In this document: positions 58,285 to 64,000 of the stretch, piece by piece
How positions within the stretch are numbered: position 1 is the stretch's first letter
Layout of the letters: each line of letters starts with the position of its first letter
Assembly: GCA_035235625.1 (NCBI GenBank)
Contig: CP141145.1
Location: forward strand, 23,748,563 to 23,812,562
DNA from: Saururus chinensis
Taxonomy: Eukaryota; Streptophyta; Magnoliopsida; Piperales; Saururaceae
Length of the DNA stretch: 64,000 bases
Direction: 5' to 3'
The notes under the pieces: generated by a model
Told to the model about the DNA's origin: nothing
What the model saw: only the letters and a program-made list of their open reading frames with translations
Databases searched by the model: none
Position numbers and translations under genes: made by a program

Positions 58285-59005
58285 CTACATGCCCCCTTAC
58301 ATTGTCGGATCACAAAAAATATAAATATTTCTTTAGTCTTGCTAGTTTCCGATCGGGCTCATGCCCCTGCTTTACGGGCAGTCAAATATTTTAAAAATTA
58401 AATTAATATCTTCAATCATGTTTGTGTGAGATAGAATCATGCACGTTAGCGTGAGTCTTGGCTATGTGGTCCATTAGATTAATTTATTTTTTTTGAAATC
58501 TGATGGCCCACATAGCTAGGGTGTGAGTCTAGTCTCACACAAATAGGACTAAGGAAATCAATTAATGTTTTTTGATTTCCGATAATGGAAGCCGGAAGGG
58601 GGCATGCTATCTACCTACCCCTTGAGTTTTGTTAGTTGTAGCATACAGAGCAGGGGCTCACGCTAATGTGTAAGGCAATAGATTGAGATCCCTGGCTTTG
58701 AGAGCCGTTAGATCAAAATCTGACGGAGCAAGGCAACATACAACCTGCCTCCCCCCTGAGTTATGTGCATCATCAAATCGAGTGGCCATTTCCCGTAGCA
58801 CATGCTTAGCGCGTGACCCTATTCTTATGCAAACAGAACTAAAGAAATTATTATTTTTAAAGATCCAACGGTGCAATGGGGTACACAACCCGCCCCCCCC
58901 GTGCGCCCGGAGTTATGGGTGTTGTCAGATCAAAATTCGACTACCCATAGGGTTGGGACTCACACTGACGTATGTGAGTCCAATCTCACACAAACATGAC
59001 TAAAG
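58285..59005. repeat. GTGAGCCC-type repeat block, continuation after the retrotransposon
   Basis: Resumes the host sequence with CTACATGCCCCCTTACATTG, matching copy 1 at about 35,300. The stretch 58,860-58,910 (GGTACACAACCCGCC and a C-run) is the uninterrupted counterpart of the insertion point of the 6.07 kb element in copy 1. Confidence 0.75.
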
Positions 59006-59860
59006 AATTTATAATCATCAGAACTACATTGAAATTTGTTTTTCATATGTAAGGTATTTACGAAGCTTGTGGCTAAGTGTCCGACTAAGTGAATTAGTTG
59101 CAAACTAAATGTCTTAGTCGAGACTCTTAGTCATATACGTCACAACTACTTATAAATTTCCTTTCTAATATGAGTTATTTACGATGCTTACGTCTAAGCA
59201 TCACAACTAAGCGTATGAGTGGCAACACTTGGTCAACTAATTGTCTTAGTTGTGACACTTTTTCATAAGCTCTGCAACTAGTTTTAATTTTTTTTCTAAT
59301 ATAAAGTATTTGCGACACTATTCTGTAAGTGTCACAAATAGTGCTACTATTTGTGACACTAATTCAAAAGCATCGTAAATATGACTCCCATTTGCAACGT
59401 TTAAACATAAGTGTTGCTAATATACAAGAAATAAAATTTGGATTATATTTTAATAAAAATATTTATATTTTCCATATTTTTACATAAGTGTCGAAAATAG
59501 GGGTACTATTTTCATCGCAAGGCTCCTAGTTGCGAGGCTTATACTTAATCATCACAAATAGTAGAAAAATAAAATTTAGTTTATTTTTTTTAAAGAATAG
59601 TATAGTTAAGATTAATATTATTTTATTATTTAGAGTTAATTACAAAATATCACTATTGCTCTTTTATGAAATTTGATGGCTTTCAATCAAGGTCTTGCTC
59701 TTGAATTATCTCAGTGCTTGAGGGTTGCACCTAGTTTTAAGAACCTTGTTTTTTTTGCTTCTACAAATTCTCAGTTCTTATGAACTGTTAGGAATCTGTA
59801 AACCTTATTCAAATTAATTAATGATTAAAAATATGTTCAATAATGTTAAATCATAAGTTT
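59006..59860. repeat. CACTA-type subterminal repeat region, copy 2
   Basis: Counterpart of 42,110-43,020, with words such as TTTGCGACACTATTCTGTAA, GTGTCACAAATAGTGCTACT and CATTTGCAACGTTTAAACAT in both orientations. No gene. Confidence 0.6.
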
Positions 59861-61764
59861 GTAGCCCTAAAAATAGAGAACAATAATTCTTTTCTTAGTT
59901 CTATATATTTTATTTTGAAGCTGCTATTCTCTCCCCACTATTGTCTCACTTCCCCAACTTTTTTTAACTTTTTGTCTTTTTATTTATTTCTCTCTACCCT
60001 ATGGGCCCTCCTTTTATTCTATCTCTATTACTCAAATGTATCCCACTTCTTCTTCTAGCACCGACAATGGTGCTAGCGGCTGCTCTAGCTATGCTTTTGA
60101 AGATTATGCGGATGTGTAGATAACATCCTACCAAGCTTCCTCCCCCTACTCTGTTTGCTTCTGGGAAGAGGAGGAAAAGAAAGGAAGAGGACGAAGAAGA
60201 TAAAGAAGAAGAAGAAGAAAGTAGGAGGGGTTGTGGGTGGCCATGACTTTCCTAGACATGGCCACAGTCCAACTAGTCCGGGTTGGTTGTGGCAATCTCC
60301 ACCTTTTTTCTGATGCTAGGAAGAGGAGGAGGAAGTGGAGAATTAAAAGAAAGGAGGAGGAAGTGGAGAATAAAAAGAAAGGAGGATGAGGAGTAGGGTA
60401 AGAGTGGATGGTAAGGATGAGGATAAGAGTGGATGAGGAGGTGGAGCAAGAGCAGAAGATGAGAAGAAGAGGAGCATGGAGGTGGTGGCAAAGTTCATGG
60501 TGGTGGGGGAGGGGTAGAGCAAAAAGAGGATGTTGACAGTGGCTTTGGTGTTGGTGCCATTATGGAGGGATGGGGTTAGATATATATTTTTTAATGGAGA
60601 AAGAAGAATGAGGTGGGTGTAAAAGATTTTACAATACTTGATGGGAGAAGTGAGAAATGAAGGGGAATAACAACTTACTTTCACTTCGTATAGATATAGG
60701 ATGTTAACTCAAAACGACCTCTAAAATTGACTAATTAGTTGGTTTGAAAAACCAAGTAATAATTTCTCCATGTCATAGTAGTCATCTAAATTAAAAAACT
60801 AAAGTAACAAATGAGCTATTATTAAATTTATGGGTAAACTATATTTTCATCCCCTGTCCTTTGGAAAGATGACATTGACACCCCCTAATGTTTCAAAAAA
60901 TTACATATACACTCCTTAACCTTAAAAATGATACTTACACCCCTTGATGTTTCAAAAAATAACACATACACACCTTGACCTTTGGCAAAATAGTACTTAC
61001 ACCCATGAAGTTTCAAAAACTATACATGCACCCCTGTTGTTAACAAAACTATTATATTTTTAAATGATAAAAATACCTTCATCACTTATTAGTTAAGTAG
61101 GTCACGGTCAATGGGAGCATGGTGGGGGAATTGGTGGAAGAGGGGGCATGACCGTCATGCTCATGATTGGTCATGCACCCGTATAACCTCCTTAGCAGTT
61201 AAGTGAACATGAATATTTTTGTCATTTAAGTGACTACTAACAATTTTGTTTACAATAGTAGTCATTTTCAAAATAAAACCATTTTCCCATAACTGCTAAG
61301 CAAGTCATGATCGATGAGAGTGTGTTAGGGGAATGGGTAAACCCATCGACAACGTTGCATAAGCGAAGAGGCGATTGGAGCTCAGCGGCAATTTGCAATT
61401 TCCACCCACCTATTCCTGTTAGCAGTGAATTCCAATCTTTGTATGCTAATTGTTTGCCTCCGTCACTTCGTCAATGATCACACTTCTATGATTTTTATCC
61501 ACATAAACTACTTATCCCTACAAAGTAGAGGATGCCACCTAAAACTCAAAAAAGGACTCATGAGGGTCTAGCGAGGGAGAACATAGCTATATAAGAGTGG
61601 AGATGGATGTGGATATTAAAGGACTTTGTAGAATAGCCATGAAAAAGGTCCTCTAGTATGGTTTTCAATATGAAAGTTCTCTTGTGTGGAATGTCTTTTG
61701 TAAGCATGTACACGATCTTAAATACTTTCATTGGAGACTTGATGAACATTTGTATCAATAAAAC
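59861..61764. repeat. Noncoding block, copy 2 counterpart of 43,021-44,774
   Basis: Same GAGGAGGAAG tract (60,160-60,480, longer here by internal repeats) and same CTTACACCCCTTGATGTTT run (60,850-61,060). No supported gene; open frames differ in length between copies. Confidence 0.6.
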
Positions 61765-62540
61765 ACATTATCAATGACACATATTTGTATATGCGATAGG
61801 TGCTACATTGTATTATGGTTCGATGGCTCAAAGAACACATATTGTTATCATTAACATGATATGACAAATATCGTATTGTCTTATATGTAATTTGGAGCAT
61901 TTCATATTGTGGGTCACCAGCTATGTATAATTGTTAACATGATATGACGAATATCATGTTATCATATATGTTATATGGAGCATATTGCATTATCAATATC
62001 ACGTATTGTCGATATGTCATTGTAATGTACATATGATATGAACACATCATATTATGGGTTGCTGGCTCAAAAAATACATATCGTGTTTTTGTTAACATGA
62101 TATGGTGAGTATCATGTTATTGTGTATGTGATATAAAGCAAATCGTATTATAGATAATTGGTTCAAAGAACACATATCATGTTATCAATAACACAATATG
62201 ACGAATATCAAGTTATTGTATATGCAATATGGAGCATATTGTACTATGGGTTGCTAACTCAAATAATACTTATTGTGTTATCATTAACACGATATGGCAA
62301 ATATCATGTTATTGTAGTTGTGATGTGTAACATATGATATTATCAATAACATATATGGTTGACATGTCGTGTTATCGTGTATGCACTATGATCCACATTG
62401 TATTATGGGTTACTGGTGCAAAGTACATATATTATGTTATCGTTAACACATTATGATGCATATCATATAATCAATAATATGCATTGTTGACTTGTCATGG
62501 TATAATTAATGCAATATGAGCCATATTGTACTGTGAGCTA
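61765..62540. repeat. ATATCGTGTTAT-type tandem array, copy 2
   Basis: Counterpart of 44,775-45,545 with the same unit order and scattered substitutions, many of them C to T or G to A at CG positions. Confidence 0.75.
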
Positions 62541-64000
62541 ATCCATTCATTATGTCTGATAATGGGTCATCAGTGCCAAAGAAAGAACAATTTTTTTTAT
62601 TCATGAAAGCTTCCACAGAGGAAAAAATGAAAAAAAGGGAGGAATTTTACTGTTTTCGGCAACCCGCTGGTTTGTCGCCATCGGTGATCTTCCTTCTGTG
62701 AGCCAACAGAGGATTTTTGTCCTAAAGTTGGTCATAGGGGATTAAGTGTTAAAATTTAGGGAATTTTAAATATTTATATATTGGGCTAGGTAATAGAAAA
62801 AAATCTCTTTTAGATATTATTACTTCACAAGGGTCCTTGAAAAAGCCTTTGTAGCAACATGCCATTTGAAAGGATGTTGATAAACTTGCACCATTTTCTG
62901 TCTAACAAAGCCTTATACTAGGTTTTGAATGGAATAAAAAAAATTAGTATCACATGATAATAGGAGGATCTACTTTTTTTTGTCTAAACAAAACTTGGTA
63001 TGGAGGGGGATTTTGGTTGGTACGCTATGCACAAGAAAATCTAGAAGATTGGGTAATCCCTTCATTGCAAGACGTAGAGAAGAATGTTTTCTTTTTTAAG
63101 TAGGATGACCCTCTCTTGGCTGATCACTACAACTCCTTGAAATTTGGGATAGAGTAGTGGTGATTAACTAATTTATTAAGTTTTTAAATTAAATAAAAAA
63201 ATAAAGACATATTGGAAGTAGAGAAAGGATAATAATATTAAAATTGTAAAAAAATGACTACAAATATTAAAAAGAAAGAACACAAAGAAAATAAAAAAAT
63301 CACATGCAAGGGCTCCACCTATCTATATCTTCTTGTCTTCAAACTTGAGAATATTTTTTTCTTTACTATGTGCAACTTCTCCTTCTACAAATTCCTTGAG
63401 AATGAAATAATGCTTTCTTGCAAACTCATTGGAATTGATAGGATGATGTGAAAAAAAAAATCTTTGGAAGACTTATGACTAATGTTTCTTCTCGTCTCTT
63501 CTTTTTTCATTGTAAAATGTTTTCATTTCGTTGTCTGTTTGGAATAGAGAAATTTGGACTTTGTAAAAACTTCTTAGATTTGACGGTCAAAAGCCTCTCT
63601 CTATGAAAATGTAAAGATAATTATAGTGAAAGGTTTTTTGCAATTAGATAAAGTAGTAAGTAGATAGTGGGTAGTGAGTTCAGGGAAATGGGGAGTGAGT
63701 AAGTAGTGTAATTAGTAGGAAGTTAATTAGTGGGGTAGTTTGTGGGAAGTTCGGAGACCACTTGGCATATTGTAGTACTTTGACTTAGTCTTTTTACTAT
63801 TCTTTTATTTCTTTTATTTTAAACGTGAGTAATTAGCTAAATTTTTTATGATAGTCTTCTTAATTTATAACACCCTTTTTTTAAATTAATTTCATTAGTA
63901 AGTAAAGTCCATTTATACATGGGTACTTTGACTATTTCCCATTTCTTAGTTTCTATTAATATATCCATTTTGTTTAACTTAAGTAGTTGGGTACTTAGTA
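62541..64000 (+). other. Upstream region of a predicted LysM B-type gene beyond the window
   Basis: Aligns with 45,546-46,950, the upstream region of LysM B, in the same orientation up to the last base. No gene lies within it. The matching gene start would fall a few hundred bases past 64,000. Confidence 0.55.

Larger units (their letters stand above)
49067..64000. repeat. Segmental tandem duplication, copy 2 (runs past the right edge)
   Basis: Homologous to copy 1 from 49,067 (matching 32,846) to the end of the window (matching about 46,950). Insertions specific to copy 2, relative to the other copy, are the LTR retrotransposon at 55,088-58,279 and the stretch 51,326-54,800, which is missing beside LysM A. 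The window ends about 0.3 kb before the point that corresponds to LysM B's promoter. Confidence 0.85.

Overview
This is nuclear DNA of a flowering plant. Its split genes have GT-AG introns, its proteins match plant housekeeping families, and the non-genic sequence is dominated by plant transposons. The strongly GC-rich first exons (mitochondrial EF-G, beta-amylase) next to AT-rich introns, and the Stowaway-like MITEs with CTCCCTCC-type ends, suggest a monocot, probably not a grass. That placement is inference; no species can be named from the sequence alone.

Layout. (1) 1-2124, minus strand: the first four coding exons of mitochondrial elongation factor G; the gene runs off the left edge. (2) 2.1-17.8 kb: gene-free, AT-rich repeat DNA with Stowaway-like MITEs, a foldback MITE, a degenerate repeat array with a long TA microsatellite, a 1.44 kb solo LTR with exact 5-bp target duplications, a region resembling LTR DNA, and a 322-bp hAT-type MITE with an exact 8-bp target duplication. 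(3) 17.8-28.3 kb: the conserved genic island, holding importin beta-1 (two coding exons plus a 5'UTR intron) and a plastid-targeted beta-amylase (four exons) in the same orientation. (4) 28.7-31.4 kb: a decayed hAT transposase gene. (5) 32.8-64.0 kb: a tandem segmental duplication with a unit of about 16.2 kb. Copy 1 (about 32,846-49,066) carries two small secreted LysM genes (A and B). Copy 2 (49,067 to beyond the right edge) carries LysM C, nearly identical to A, and should carry a partner of B just past position 64,000.

The two duplicate copies have since diverged by different rearrangements. Copy 1 has a 6.07 kb LTR-type insertion (35,917-41,990) that itself contains a 1.95 kb solo LTR (38,164-40,108), and lacks about 3.5 kb next to LysM A with a palindromic junction. 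Copy 2 has a CACTA-like terminus (51,688) and a 3.19 kb LTR retrotransposon (55,088-58,279) whose interior holds fragments of two unrelated host genes, a TPR/calcium-binding protein and a Pht1 phosphate transporter, in one reading frame broken by a single stop. Each LTR insertion can be placed against an empty site in the other copy, which makes the order of events unusually readable.

The most noteworthy items are the gene-capturing retrotransposon, the LysM cluster built by segmental duplication with copy-specific rearrangement, the palindromic deletion junction beside LysM A, and a start-stop mini-uORF one base before the beta-amylase start codon.
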